Positions 8,078 to 17,268 of a stretch of DNA of 64,000 nucleotides are shown piece by piece (the stretch's first letter is position 1; each line of letters starts with the position of its first letter). A program made the translations under genes and the position numbers. Source of the stretch: Pseudomonas sp. BCA17 (GTDB lineage Bacteria > Pseudomonadota > Gammaproteobacteria > Pseudomonadales > Pseudomonadaceae); assembly GCF_004519405.1 (NCBI RefSeq), contig NZ_SGWI01000006.1, positions 1-64,000 on the forward strand. The letters are read 5' to 3'. A model generated the notes under the pieces. That model worked only from the letters and a program-made list of their open reading frames with translations, was not told the DNA's origin and did no database searches.

Positions 8078-9388
8078 ATGTCTTTTAACATCGGCCTTAG
8101 CGGCCTCTATGCGGCCAACAAACAGCTGGACGTGACCGGTAACAACATCGCCAACGTCGCGACCACCGGCTTCAAATCGTCGCGTGCGGAATTTGCGGAC
8201 ATCTACGCAGCCTCCAAGCTGGGTACTGGCCAGAACAGCATCGGCAGTGGTGTGAGCCTGGCGGCAGTGTCCCAGCAGTTCACCCAAGGTGATGTCGTCG
8301 GCAGCGGAGGCCTGTTGGATATGGCGGTCCAGGGCGGCGGCTTCTTTGTGCAGAAGGGCAGTGACGGTTCGCTGGAATACACCCGTAACGGCTCCTTCCG
8401 CGCGGACAAGGACGGCTACATCACCAATAACACCGGCACGTCGCGCTTGCAGGGCTACGCGGCGGATGCCAATGGCAATATCGTCAAGGGCGCCCTGACC
8501 GACCTTCAACTGAACCTGTCGAACCTGCCGCCCAAGGCTTCCACCAAAGTGGACTCCCAAAGCAACCTGAACTCGTCGTCGCCAGTGATCGACCAGACGG
8601 CCACCCCGTTCGATCCGACCAAGTCCGAAACCTTCACCACCCAGTACACCACGACCTTGTATGACAACCAGGGTAACGCTCACCCGATGGTGCAGTACCT
8701 GGTGAAGACGGCCGGCAACACCTGGAACTCCTACACCCTGATCGATGGCCGTAACCCTGACGGTACCGCGCCAACGGGCACGGGCTCCACGCCGCCGGTT
8801 GCGTCGAAATTGAGCTTTGACGGCTCCGGTAAACTCACCGGGATTGTCACCGGTGGCACGTCCAGCACTACGCTGACCATTGCCAACTGGACCCCGGGCA
8901 CCGTGACTAATGGTGTGTGGACGGCAAACGGCGCGACGGCCAACCCGACTGGGATCGCCATCAACATGGCTAACATCACTCAGTACAACTCGGCCACCTA
9001 CCGTAACCCCCCGGTCACCGATGGCTACGCCACCGGCCAGATCACCGGCCTGAACATTGACGGTAACGGCGTGCTGTTCGCTACGTTCAGCAACCAGCAG
9101 AGCAAGGCTATCGGCCAGCTCTCCTTGGCCAGCTTCAACAACGAGCAAGGCCTGCAGCCCGCTGGCAGCACGACCTGGAAAGAGACCTTCGCCTCTGGCC
9201 AGCCAGGTTATGACACGCCGCAAGCCGGTACCCTGGGTTCGATCGTGTCCAAATCCCTGGAGAGCTCCAACGTCAACCTGACCAACGAGCTGGTGGACCT
9301 GATCAAGGCCCAGAGCAACTATCAGGCGAACGCCAAGACCATCTCCACCCAGAGCACTATCATGCAGACCATTATCCAGATGACGTGA
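8078..9388 (+). CDS. flgE: Flagellar hook protein FlgE
   Basis: Hook subunit linking rod and filament. 436 aa. The N-terminal axial motif NNIANVATTGFKSSRAEFAD (about residues 22-41) and the C-terminal block SNVNLTNELVDLIKAQSNYQ bracket a variable central domain, as in all FlgE. Many Thr, Asn and Ser residues and no Cys, typical of surface axial proteins. The gene is followed by a strong terminator rather than by flgF, so the flgBCDE transcript ends here. Confidence 0.95.
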   Translation: MSFNIGLSGLYAANKQLDVTGNNIANVATTGFKSSRAEFADIYAASKLGTGQNSIGSGVSLAAVSQQFTQGDVVGSGGLLDMAVQGGGFFVQKGSDGSLEYTRNGSFRADKDGYITNNTGTSRLQGYAADANGNIVKGALTDLQLNLSNLPPKASTKVDSQSNLNSSSPVIDQTATPFDPTKSETFTTQYTTTLYDNQGNAHPMVQYLVKTAGNTWNSYTLIDGRNPDGTAPTGTGSTPPVASKLSFDGSGKLTGIVTGGTSSTTLTIANWTPGTVTNGVWTANGATANPTGIAINMANITQYNSATYRNPPVTDGYATGQITGLNIDGNGVLFATFSNQQSKAIGQLSLASFNNEQGLQPAGSTTWKETFASGQPGYDTPQAGTLGSIVSKSLESSNVNLTNELVDLIKAQSNYQANAKTISTQSTIMQTIIQMT

Positions 9389-9413
9389 TGTACCTGGGTT
9401 GGCGCGCTCCATG

Positions 9414-9445
9414 AAAAGGCCCCTCGATTGAGGGGCTTTTTTTTT
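9414..9445 (+). terminator. Rho-independent terminator after flgE
   Basis: GCCCCTC (9419-9425) and GAGGGGC (9430-9436) form a stem with a GATT loop, followed by nine T. It separates the flagellar genes from the downstream orphan gene. Confidence 0.93.
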
Positions 9446-9545
9446 GCGTGAGAAATCACTCGCGCAGCTGTAAGGGAGTGTTGTGGAACGCCTGGGTCCT
9501 GAATCGCCACTGAGTAGGCCAGTTACTCAATGGAGAGGCTTGGGA

Positions 9546-10577
9546 ATGTGGAATTCAGGTGTGTCGGGAGTCGGATATGGGCGTGCGGGTTCAACGCCCG
9601 GTGTGGAGCAATTGGCGTCGGCACCTGTCGCGCCTGTTGTTGAGGCGGGGGCGCTCAAGAAACTGCTCAATGAGCTGTTTGACGCTGAGCAAGGTTCCAG
9701 GTCCCAGACGGCCCGGGATGTGCGCGATAAGCTCAATGCCGTGCGCGAGAAGCTGGGTGATGAGAAATTCAAAGCACTCATTGACGAACTGAGCGAAGAG
9801 GCGACCACACAGTTTCGTGAGTTTCTCAAACGATTGTTGAGGGAATGGTTTCCGGATACGGATGATGCCCCCCCAAGCCCGTCACCTGCATCGCCTGGCG
9901 GCGGCCGTGGCCCAAATGTGCCTCGAAGCGATTTCGGGCCCAGTGAGTCAATGAGCAACAAGTCGATTACCGAAGGGGCTAAACATTTCAACTACAAGCC
10001 GGACTCCAGCAATCCAGGGAAAAAGCCAGACAATATCTGGAGTGGATTCAGTCAGGGGCCGGACGGCAATTGCATCACGGTTTCCGCGATAAAAGCAGCG
10101 ATGATGCAGTACGGCCAGAAGCCTACCGATGTGTATAAAGAGGTCAAGGAACGTGGCGATGGTTATGACGTGACCATGCGTGATGGCTTCAAGCTGCATC
10201 TGTCCAAAGGTGAACTGCAACTTGCGGCGAAGGAGGCACGCTTCAGAGGGGCTGACCCGCAAATGATGACCGATGCAAACTTCATGTATGCCGTGAGCGC
10301 TAAGCGGGCTCAAATGGAAAACAATGATGGCACTGGCGGGCGCAGTTACCAGTCCGCATTGAACAGCTTGAACGATGGGGAAGACAGTCGGGAAGGTTTG
10401 GATCGTTTGGGGCTCAAGGGGCGTTACAGGCCCGCGTCTGACACGGAATTGAGAAGCAGCAAAGTGGGAACGGTGGAGTATGACGGCCACTCAATGGCAG
10501 TGATCGACGGACGGATCGAGTTGTGGGGCGCGCGAGGCGGGGTGCCCAAGGCAGGGACGGCCACGGTCTTGTTCTGA
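9546..10577 (+). CDS. Uncharacterised protein with putative Cys/His catalytic dyad
   Basis: Not recognised as a named family. I chose the ATG at 9546 (343 aa) because GGAGAGG lies 7 bases upstream; a GTG at 9483 would add 21 residues without such a site. In the longer numbering, residues 22-130 are polar and Ala/Glu/Lys rich, then comes a Pro/Ser/Gly linker (129-150) and a compact C-terminal domain (160-364). That domain has a Cys in GPDGNC (C197) opening a helix, and a late strand GHSMAVIDGRIELWG (H336, D342). This resembles the Cys-then-His-then-Asp order of papain-fold enzymes; the dyad is inference. There is no signal peptide. It sits alone between the flgE terminator and convergent nrdA, and reads less GC-rich than its neighbours, which could mean transfer. 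Confidence 0.7.
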   Translation: MWNSGVSGVGYGRAGSTPGVEQLASAPVAPVVEAGALKKLLNELFDAEQGSRSQTARDVRDKLNAVREKLGDEKFKALIDELSEEATTQFREFLKRLLREWFPDTDDAPPSPSPASPGGGRGPNVPRSDFGPSESMSNKSITEGAKHFNYKPDSSNPGKKPDNIWSGFSQGPDGNCITVSAIKAAMMQYGQKPTDVYKEVKERGDGYDVTMRDGFKLHLSKGELQLAAKEARFRGADPQMMTDANFMYAVSAKRAQMENNDGTGGRSYQSALNSLNDGEDSREGLDRLGLKGRYRPASDTELRSSKVGTVEYDGHSMAVIDGRIELWGARGGVPKAGTATVLF

Positions 10578-10590
10578 TCAGCCAGCCCGA

Positions 10591-10639
10591 AAAACAAAAT
10601 CCCCGATAAACCCAACTGCAGCCAGGGTCTATCGGGGAT
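10591..10639 (-). terminator. Terminator of nrdA
   Basis: On the minus strand ATCCCCGATA (10639-10630) and TATCGGGGAT (10608-10599) form a perfect 10-bp stem with a long loop, followed by TTTGTTTTT. Its orientation fits nrdA. On the plus strand there is no T run. Confidence 0.75.
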
Positions 10640-10680
10640 AGAGGACAACCCCGGCTGTTCAAGCCCGGGATCGGCTCAGC

Positions 10681-13575
10681 TTATTGGCAAGCTTCGCAAT
10701 CCGGTTCGTCGATCGCACAGGCCTTTGGCACTGGCGCCGGTCCGGCTGGAGCCGCGAGAACCGAATCATCACCGTGGTTACCGCTGGAAACAGCGTTCAG
10801 CTTACCGGTGTTGATGGTCGACTTCTCGGTGCTGGTCGCAGCCAGGGCGCGGAGGTAGTAAGTGGTTTTCAGGCCACGGTACCAAGCCATGCGGTAGGTC
10901 ACGTCCAGCTTCTTGCCCGAGGCGCCGGCGATGTACAGGTTCAGGGACTGGGCCTGGTCGATCCACTTCTGACGACGGCTGGCCGCGTCAACGATCCACT
11001 TGGTGTCCACTTCGAAGGCGGTCGCATAGAGCTCTTTGAGTTCTTGCGGGATGCGCTCGATCTGCTGCACGGAGCCGTCGTAGTACTTCAGGTCGTTGAT
11101 CATGACCGAGTCCCACAGGCCGCGGGCCTTGAGGTCGCGAACCAGGTACGGGTTGATCACGGTGAATTCGCCCGACAGGTTCGATTTCACATACAGGTTC
11201 TGGTAGGTCGGTTCGATCGACTGCGACACGCCGGTGATGTTGGCGATGGTGGCGGTCGGTGCGATGGCCATGATGTTGGAGTTACGAATACCTTTCTGCA
11301 CACGGGCACGTACCGGTGCCCAGTCCAGGGTTTCGTTCAGGTCAACGTCGATGTACTTCTGGCCACGGGCTTCGATCAGGATCTGTTGCGAATCCAGCGG
11401 CAGGATGCCCTTGGACCACAGCGAGCCCTGGAACGTCTCGTAGGCGCCGCGCTCGTCGGCCAGGTCGCAGGAAGCCTGGATCGCGTAGTAGCTGACCGCT
11501 TCCATGGATTTGTCGGCGAACTCGACCGCAGCGTCCGAACCGTAAGGAATGTGCTGCAGGTACAGTGCGTCCTGGAAGCCCATGATCCCCAGGCCCACTG
11601 GACGGTGCTTGAAGTTGGAGTTCTGCGCCTGTGGCACCGAGTAGTAGTTGATGTCGATAACGTTATCGAGCATGCGAACGGCGGTGTTGACGGTGCGCGC
11701 CAGCTTGGCGGTGTCCAGCTTGCCGTTGACGATGTGGTTCGGCAGGTTGATCGAGCCCAGGTTGCAAACGGCGATCTCATCCTTGTTGGTGTTCAAGGTG
11801 ATCTCGGTGCACAGGTTCGAGCTGTGCACCACGCCGACGTGCTGCTGCGGGCTGCGCAGGTTGCATGGGTCCTTGAAGGTCAGCCATGGGTGGCCGGTTT
11901 CGAACAGCATGGACAGCATTTTGCGCCACAGGTCTTTGGCCTGGATGGTCTTGAACAGCTTGACCTTGCCTGGGTACTCGGTGAGGGCTTCGTAGTACTC
12001 GTAGCGCTCTTCGAAGGCTTTGCCGGTCAGGTCGTGCAGGTCCGGTACTTCGGATGGCGAGAACAGGGTCCACTTGCCGTCATCGAAGACGCGCTTCATG
12101 AACAGGTCAGGGATCCAGTTGGCAGTGTTCATGTCGTGGGTACGACGACGGTCATCACCGGTGTTCTTGCGCAGCTCGATGAACTCTTCAATGTCCATGT
12201 GCCAGGTTTCCAGGTAGGCACACACAGCGCCTTTGCGCTTGCCACCCTGGTTAACGGCGACGGCGGTGTCGTTCACTACCTTGAGGAACGGTACGACGCC
12301 CTGGGACTTGCCGTTGGTGCCCTTGATGTACGAACCCAGTGCACGCACCGGCGTCCAGTCGTTGCCCAGGCCGCCCGCGAATTTGGACAGCATGGCGTTG
12401 TCGTGGATCGCGTGGTAGATGCCCGACAGGTCATCCGGCACGGTCGTCAGGTAGCAGCTGGACAGCTGTGGACGCAGGGTGCCGGCGTTGAACAGGGTTG
12501 GAGTCGACGACATGTAGTCGAACGACGACAGCAGGTTGTAGAACTCAATGGCGCGGTCTTCTTTCTGCTTCTCTTCGATCGCCAGGCCCATGGCCACGCG
12601 CATGAAGAACACTTGCGGCAGTTCGAAACGTACACCGTCCTTGTGGATGAAGTAACGGTCGTACAGGGTTTGCAGGCCCAGGTAGGTGAACTGCTGATCA
12701 CGCTCGTGGTTGATAGCCTTGCCGAGTTTTTCCAGGTCGAAGGTTGCCAGGACCGGGTTCAGCAATTCGAACTCGATACCCTTGGCGATGTAGGCAGGCA
12801 GGGCCTTGGCGTACAGGTCGGCCATCTCGTGGTGGGTGGCGCTCTGGGCAACGTTCAGGAAGCCCAGGCCTTCGGCACGCAGGGTGTCCATCAGCAGGCG
12901 TGCGGTCACGAACGAGTAGTTCGGCTCACGCTCAACCAGGGTACGAGCGGTCATCACCAGGGCGGTGTTGACGTCGGTCAGGGCCACGCCGTCGTACAGG
13001 TTCTTCAGGGTCTCGCGCTGGATCAGGTCGCCGTCGACTTCTTCCAGGCCTTCGCAGGCTTCGGTGATGATGGTGTTCAGGCGGCCCAGGTCCAGTGGTG
13101 CAAACGTACCGTCGGCCAGGGTGATGCGGATCGACGGGTGAGCTTGCACCGCGGCTTCTTCAGCAGGGGAGCGAACGGCACGTTCCTTGGCACGCGAGTC
13201 ACGATAGATCACGTAGTCGCGAGCCACTTTCTGTTCGCCGGCGCGCATCAGGGCCAGTTCGACCTGGTCCTGGATTTCTTCGATGTGGATGGTGCCGCCC
13301 GAGGGCATGCGACGTTTGAACGTTGCGGTGACCTGTTCGGTCAGGCGGGCAACGGTGTCGTGGATGCGCGACGAGGCAGCAGCGGTGCCGCCTTCAACTG
13401 CAAGAAACGCTTTGGTGATCGCGACGGTGATTTTGTCATCGGTGTAAGGAACGACAGTGCCGTTACGCTTGATCACGCGCAGTTGGCCTGGTGCGGTGGC
13501 GGACAGATCCAGGTTTGAATCAGCGGCCTGCGGCACGGAGCCTTGCGGGTTCTCGCGAGTTGTGTCGGTTTGCAT
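10681..13575 (-). CDS. nrdA: Ribonucleoside-diphosphate reductase alpha subunit NrdA (class Ia)
   Basis: Reduces ribonucleoside diphosphates to deoxy forms with a radical supplied by NrdB. 964 aa from the ATG at 13575, which has GGAG 10 bases upstream; a longer frame to 13755 looks like leader. Two N-terminal ATP-cone domains (about residues 30-140 and 155-250) are followed by the catalytic barrel. Visible key residues are the Cys in PQLSSCYL, the NLCTEITLNTN block with the thiyl Cys and Glu, the Cys in EIAVCNLGSINLP, and the C-terminal redox pair in EPDCEACQ. Tandem ATP cones are known from P. aeruginosa NrdA. nrdB is not beside it. Confidence 0.96.
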   Translation of the reverse strand: MQTDTTRENPQGSVPQAADSNLDLSATAPGQLRVIKRNGTVVPYTDDKITVAITKAFLAVEGGTAAASSRIHDTVARLTEQVTATFKRRMPSGGTIHIEEIQDQVELALMRAGEQKVARDYVIYRDSRAKERAVRSPAEEAAVQAHPSIRITLADGTFAPLDLGRLNTIITEACEGLEEVDGDLIQRETLKNLYDGVALTDVNTALVMTARTLVEREPNYSFVTARLLMDTLRAEGLGFLNVAQSATHHEMADLYAKALPAYIAKGIEFELLNPVLATFDLEKLGKAINHERDQQFTYLGLQTLYDRYFIHKDGVRFELPQVFFMRVAMGLAIEEKQKEDRAIEFYNLLSSFDYMSSTPTLFNAGTLRPQLSSCYLTTVPDDLSGIYHAIHDNAMLSKFAGGLGNDWTPVRALGSYIKGTNGKSQGVVPFLKVVNDTAVAVNQGGKRKGAVCAYLETWHMDIEEFIELRKNTGDDRRRTHDMNTANWIPDLFMKRVFDDGKWTLFSPSEVPDLHDLTGKAFEERYEYYEALTEYPGKVKLFKTIQAKDLWRKMLSMLFETGHPWLTFKDPCNLRSPQQHVGVVHSSNLCTEITLNTNKDEIAVCNLGSINLPNHIVNGKLDTAKLARTVNTAVRMLDNVIDINYYSVPQAQNSNFKHRPVGLGIMGFQDALYLQHIPYGSDAAVEFADKSMEAVSYYAIQASCDLADERGAYETFQGSLWSKGILPLDSQQILIEARGQKYIDVDLNETLDWAPVRARVQKGIRNSNIMAIAPTATIANITGVSQSIEPTYQNLYVKSNLSGEFTVINPYLVRDLKARGLWDSVMINDLKYYDGSVQQIERIPQELKELYATAFEVDTKWIVDAASRRQKWIDQAQSLNLYIAGASGKKLDVTYRMAWYRGLKTTYYLRALAATSTEKSTINTGKLNAVSSGNHGDDSVLAAPAGPAPVPKACAIDEPDCEACQ

Positions 13576-13782
13576 GGGGGGTTGTCTCCACGTTCTATAT
13601 TTGATTGCGAGTGCCAGGCTTTTTCCTGCAACACCCGTACCGTTTTCCATGTCGGGGATGGAGAACAGCTGCCATCCGCGTGAGCGGTTTGGTCTACTGA
13701 AAATCTGTTGGTTCCACGCTGCGCCAGCAAATAAAGCGCTTGAGTTTCGAGCCACTTGTGTGGTTAGGCGGTTGGGTCAAAA

Positions 13783-13798
13783 ACCCCACATGTAGGGT
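13783..13798 (-). promoter_or_regulatory. Candidate NrdR box upstream of nrdA
   Basis: ACCCCACATGTAGGGT is palindromic at 14 of 16 positions and agrees with 11 of 16 positions of the NrdR consensus ACACTATATATAGTGT. NrdR normally binds two boxes; a clear second copy at a three-turn offset is not seen, so this is a weak call. Confidence 0.4.
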
Positions 13799-13857
13799 CT
13801 TGTCTGTCGCCGAGGTACAAGATAATGCGTTTCTGAGGGGTTAGCAACGCAGTAACC

Positions 13858-13866
13858 TGTGGATAA
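13858..13866 (-). promoter_or_regulatory. DnaA box upstream of nrdA
   Basis: TGTGGATAA on the plus strand is TTATCCACA on the minus strand, an exact consensus DnaA box oriented with nrdA, about 285 bp before its start codon. DnaA control of nrdAB is known in E. coli; here it is inferred from one box. Confidence 0.5.
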
Positions 13867-14155
13867 CGCTGTGAGTAAAATGTGTAAGAAGGGTTCAATG
13901 TCCGTGTAGGCCGCATTACTGCTGGATTGCACCGTTTGTCATTAAATGTTTCGGGTTCAAAACAACTGGCTGTTTTTCGAAGGGCGCGAACCCTATCACA
14001 AAAAAACACGATCACCGAGTGGATTTCCAGGCTTGTGCCAGAGGGCTGGCCCGTGGCTACAATCGGTCCTTGTTATGCCCTCTGAACATTACAAATAAGG
14101 TGTGGCTGGCGAATGAAACAGCCAAGGTATGCCTTTATAAAAACGAGGATCCCCC

Positions 14156-14881
14156 GTGGAGCAAGAAGCCTGGCAAATACTGATTGTCGAGGACGATGAG
14201 CGACTGGCCGAATTGACCCGTGATTACCTGCAGAGCAATGGCCTGCGCGTAGCGGTGGAAAGCAATGGTGCGCTGGCCGCGGCCCGCATCATCGCTGAAC
14301 AGCCGGACCTGGTTATCCTAGACCTGATGCTGCCGGGTGAAGACGGCCTGAGCATCTGCCGCAAAGTGCGCGCAGGCTACGATGGCGTGATCCTGATGCT
14401 CACTGCGCGTACCGATGACATGGACCAGGTGCAGGGCCTGGACATGGGGGCCGACGATTACGTGTGCAAACCCGTGCGTCCGCGCCTGTTGCTGGCGCGT
14501 ATCCAGGCGCTGTTGCGCCGCAGTGAGCCGGCCGAACATGGCGCCGTGGAGAGCCAGCGCCGCCTGCAATTCGGCCCACTCGTAGTGGACAACGCCCTGC
14601 GTGAAGCCTGGCTGCATGAGGGGGGCATCGAACTGACGAGTGCCGAGTTCGACCTGTTGTGGCTGCTGGTGGCGAATGCCGGCCGTATTCTGTCCCGCGA
14701 AGAAATCTTCATTGCCCTGCGCGGTATCGGCTACGACGGCCAGGACCGCTCCATTGATGTGCGTATCTCCCGCATTCGCCCGAAAATAGGCGACGACCCG
14801 ATCCACCCACGCCTGATCAAGACCATCCGCAGCAAAGGCTACCTGTTCGTCCCCGAAGCCGCTGTCGATATGCCGCTGTGA
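14156..14881 (+). CDS. OmpR-family response regulator (RstA-like)
   Basis: Two-component regulator of 241 aa. The receiver domain (residues 8-120) has the acidic pair D13-D14, the phospho-acceptor D56 in VILDLMLPGEDG, and K105. The C-terminal winged helix (about 138-235) contains LTSAEFDLLWLL and RSIDVRISRIRPKIGDDP, typical of OmpR/PhoB regulators. The start is GTG at 14156 with GAGGA upstream. It overlaps the following kinase by four bases. The RstA label rests on similarity and on the nrdA-proximal position remembered from P. putida. Confidence 0.88.
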   Translation: MEQEAWQILIVEDDERLAELTRDYLQSNGLRVAVESNGALAAARIIAEQPDLVILDLMLPGEDGLSICRKVRAGYDGVILMLTARTDDMDQVQGLDMGADDYVCKPVRPRLLLARIQALLRRSEPAEHGAVESQRRLQFGPLVVDNALREAWLHEGGIELTSAEFDLLWLLVANAGRILSREEIFIALRGIGYDGQDRSIDVRISRIRPKIGDDPIHPRLIKTIRSKGYLFVPEAAVDMPL

Positions 14882-16488
14882 ACTCGATCTTCCTGCGCAT
14901 CTACGGCGGCATGTGCGCGGCGCTGATTCTGGTGGCGCTGCTGGGGGTGCTGGCGCTGCACCTGCTCAACGAGGTGCGCAGCGGGCAGTACCGTGAGCGC
15001 CTGGCCCATGGCACCTTTGCGTTGATGGGGGACAACCTGCAACCCATGAGCGCCATCGAGCGTCAGCGTGCCTTGGCGGTGTGGGAGCGTTTGCTGGGAA
15101 TCCCCCTGGAACTGCGCAGCCTCAGTGACGCGCAGTTGGACCTTACCCAGCGCAATCGCCTGCAACGCGGCCAGGTGCTGGTGCAACAGACCGGCCCTCA
15201 TGCCGCTCGCGTCTTGCGCCTGGTCAGTGAGCAGGAATCGCTGGTGTTGACCGGCGAAGTGCAGCAGATCAGCGAGCAGCTGGCGCGTGCAACTATCTAC
15301 CTGTTGGCCGATGAGCTGGTGCGTTTTCCGGTCGCGGAGCAGCCGCAGCGTCTTGCCGACATAAAGAAAGCCAAGGGCTTTGGCTTCGAGATGCACCTGA
15401 TGACGCTCGATCAGGCTGACATGGATGATGACCAGCGCCGTCGTGTGTCGGAGGGCGATACCGTGATGGCCCTGGGTAAGGGCGGCGATTCAATCCGCGT
15501 GTTCGCCGGTATGGTCGGTACGCCTTGGGTCCTGGAGCTTGGCCCGCTGTATCAAATGAACCCTTACCCGGCGCAATGGCTGATCCTGATCGCGTTGGTC
15601 AGCCTGACCCTGATCGGCTTGATCGTGTATTTCCTGGTGCGCCAGCTTGAACAGCGCCTCCGCGGGCTGGAGGCGGCGGCCACGCGTATTGCCAAAGGCA
15701 GCCTGGAGGTGCGCGTGCCGGCCCGCGGGGCGGACTCGGTAGGGCGTCTGGCGGCAGCCTTCAACGGCATGGCCGAGCACCTGCAGCAGTTGCTGGCGAT
15801 CCAGCGGGAACTGGTGCGCGCGGTGTCCCATGAGTTGCGTACGCCGGTGGCGCGCCTGCGTTTTGGCCTGGAGATGATCGGTGACGCCGCCACCCCCGAG
15901 GCACGGCGCAAATACATGGACGGGATGGACAGTGATATCCAGGACCTCGATGGCCTGGTGGACGAAATGCTCACCTATGCACGCCTGGAGCAAGGTGCGC
16001 CGGAGCTGAATTTCCAGCGGATCGACCTCAGCGCTTTGCTCGATCAGGTCATCGGCGAATTGTCGCCACTGCGCCCGCAGGTAAGCGTGAGTCGCGGTAC
16101 CTGCCTGTCCTCGGCGCATTGGGAAGACGCCTGGGTCGATGCCGAACCGCGTTACCTGCACCGGGCTTTGCAAAATCTTGTGAGCAATGCCATGCGCCAC
16201 GCACAGGGCCAGGTGTTGATCAGTTACCAGGTGGGCCAGGTGCGCTGTCGCATTGATGTGGAAGATGATGGCCCGGGTGTGCCGGAAAGTGCGTGGGAGC
16301 GGATCTTCACGCCATTTCTGCGCCTGGACGACAGTCGCACGCGTGCCTCGGGCGGGCACGGCTTGGGTTTATCGATTGTCCGACGGATCATCTATTGGCA
16401 CGGCGGGCGCGCCTTGATCGGTAAGAGCAACAACCTGGGCGGGGCATGCTTCAGTCTGAGCTGGCCCCGGGATCAGGACAAACCCTGA
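14878..16488 (+). CDS. Sensor histidine kinase (RstB-like)
   Basis: Membrane sensor partner of the preceding regulator, 536 aa. The first transmembrane segment is at about residues 5-30, a periplasmic sensing domain follows to about 220, and the second segment is WLILIALVSLTLIGLIVYFL. A HAMP linker leads to the HisKA box AVSHELRTPVARLRF, then the ATPase N box NLVSNAMRHA, DDGPGVP, and GGHGLGLSIVRRI. All motifs for an active kinase are present. The start is a GTG overlapping the TGA of the regulator gene. It is convergent with the phosphopantetheinyl transferase gene, 16 bp apart. Confidence 0.9.
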   Translation: MNSIFLRIYGGMCAALILVALLGVLALHLLNEVRSGQYRERLAHGTFALMGDNLQPMSAIERQRALAVWERLLGIPLELRSLSDAQLDLTQRNRLQRGQVLVQQTGPHAARVLRLVSEQESLVLTGEVQQISEQLARATIYLLADELVRFPVAEQPQRLADIKKAKGFGFEMHLMTLDQADMDDDQRRRVSEGDTVMALGKGGDSIRVFAGMVGTPWVLELGPLYQMNPYPAQWLILIALVSLTLIGLIVYFLVRQLEQRLRGLEAAATRIAKGSLEVRVPARGADSVGRLAAAFNGMAEHLQQLLAIQRELVRAVSHELRTPVARLRFGLEMIGDAATPEARRKYMDGMDSDIQDLDGLVDEMLTYARLEQGAPELNFQRIDLSALLDQVIGELSPLRPQVSVSRGTCLSSAHWEDAWVDAEPRYLHRALQNLVSNAMRHAQGQVLISYQVGQVRCRIDVEDDGPGVPESAWERIFTPFLRLDDSRTRASGGHGLGLSIVRRIIYWHGGRALIGKSNNLGGACFSLSWPRDQDKP

Positions 16489-16504
16489 AACTGCGCGCGG
16501 CGTG

Positions 16505-17221
16505 TCAGGCGCTGATGGCGACCAGGCTCAATAACTGATCCCCATCCACCGCATACTGCCCCTCCAGTGTCTTGCCATGGCACCACTCGGCCGACAGGTC
16601 CGTCAGCAAGCGCAATCGCACATGGCCTGCGTCGGACCATTCAAGCACCTCGGCGTGCTCGAAGTAGAAGCGCTTTTGCACAATCGGGTAAAGCGCCTTG
16701 AACAGGCTTTCCTTGAGCGAGAACGTCAGCGTCACCAACAGCGCGATCTGCTCACGCGGCAGGTCGGCCATGCGTTGCAGCTCATCGGCAGTGAGGATTT
16801 CCCCGGCCAGGCGTTCGGCCCGCTCCAAGCTCAACAGGTTCTCCAGGTCCATACCCAGTCCGCGCCATTGTGCCTTGTACCCGACTATCGCCGCGGCATG
16901 CCCGGTGCTGTGGGTGATGGAGCCGCTGATATGCCCAGGCCACACCGGTGCACGGTCTTCGCCGATGGCCGGGACGCAATCGAGCCGATCGAGTTGTTGC
17001 AGCGCCGTACGGGCACACAGGCGGCCGGCAAGGAACTCGGCCTGACGCTTGGCCACCGAGCGCTGGATGCTGGCGGGCGGCGGCACGGCGCTGCGCTGGA
17101 AGTCGCCGGCATTCAATAAGGCGGGGTCGAAGCGGGTACTGAGAAACACCGTGCCCGGCAAGGGTTCGGGGAGTGGCCAATGGGCGTTGAGTGGGGTGCA
17201 GCAAGCGGGTAGAGGTGTCAT
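16505..17221 (-). CDS. pcpS: 4'-phosphopantetheinyl transferase (PcpS/EntD type)
   Basis: Transfers the phosphopantetheine arm from CoA to carrier proteins of fatty-acid, siderophore and other synthases. 238 aa. The conserved blocks are GSITHSTGHAAAI, the Mg-binding GMDLE, and FSLKESLFKALYP, in that order over residues 105-190. Pseudomonas species usually have this single broad-range enzyme, PcpS, which would also charge the AcpP encoded in this window. The gene is monocistronic, convergent with the sensor kinase gene and divergent from the PhoP-box region. Confidence 0.92.
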   Translation of the reverse strand: MTPLPACCTPLNAHWPLPEPLPGTVFLSTRFDPALLNAGDFQRSAVPPPASIQRSVAKRQAEFLAGRLCARTALQQLDRLDCVPAIGEDRAPVWPGHISGSITHSTGHAAAIVGYKAQWRGLGMDLENLLSLERAERLAGEILTADELQRMADLPREQIALLVTLTFSLKESLFKALYPIVQKRFYFEHAEVLEWSDAGHVRLRLLTDLSAEWCHGKTLEGQYAVDGDQLLSLVAISA

Positions 17222-17268
17222 GCGCGGTATTTTGCTTCAGTTGGCACGCCAGTGGATAGCCTGCAACG

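Larger units (their letters stand above)
13576..14155. other. nrdA upstream region, no gene
   Basis: 580 bp between divergent nrdA and the two-component operon. It contains no convincing coding frame. It carries the candidate NrdR-like palindrome and the DnaA box listed separately, and a T/A-rich tract near 13870-14010. The length and these two motifs suggest that most of it serves nrdA expression. Confidence 0.5.

Noticed and set aside
8033..9412. Long open frame on the minus strand opposite flgE
   Set aside because: FlgE motifs lie on the plus strand; the antisense frame is Gly/Val/Arg-rich and without a family resemblance.
10684..13518. A very long open frame (about 944 codons) on the plus strand opposite nrdA
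   Set aside because: It is the shadow of a GC-rich gene: the opposite strand shows complete NrdA motifs, while this frame has no recognisable domain or start signal.
13750..13765. Second NrdR box beside the palindrome at 13783
   Set aside because: The offset is near three turns but the sequence matches the consensus poorly.
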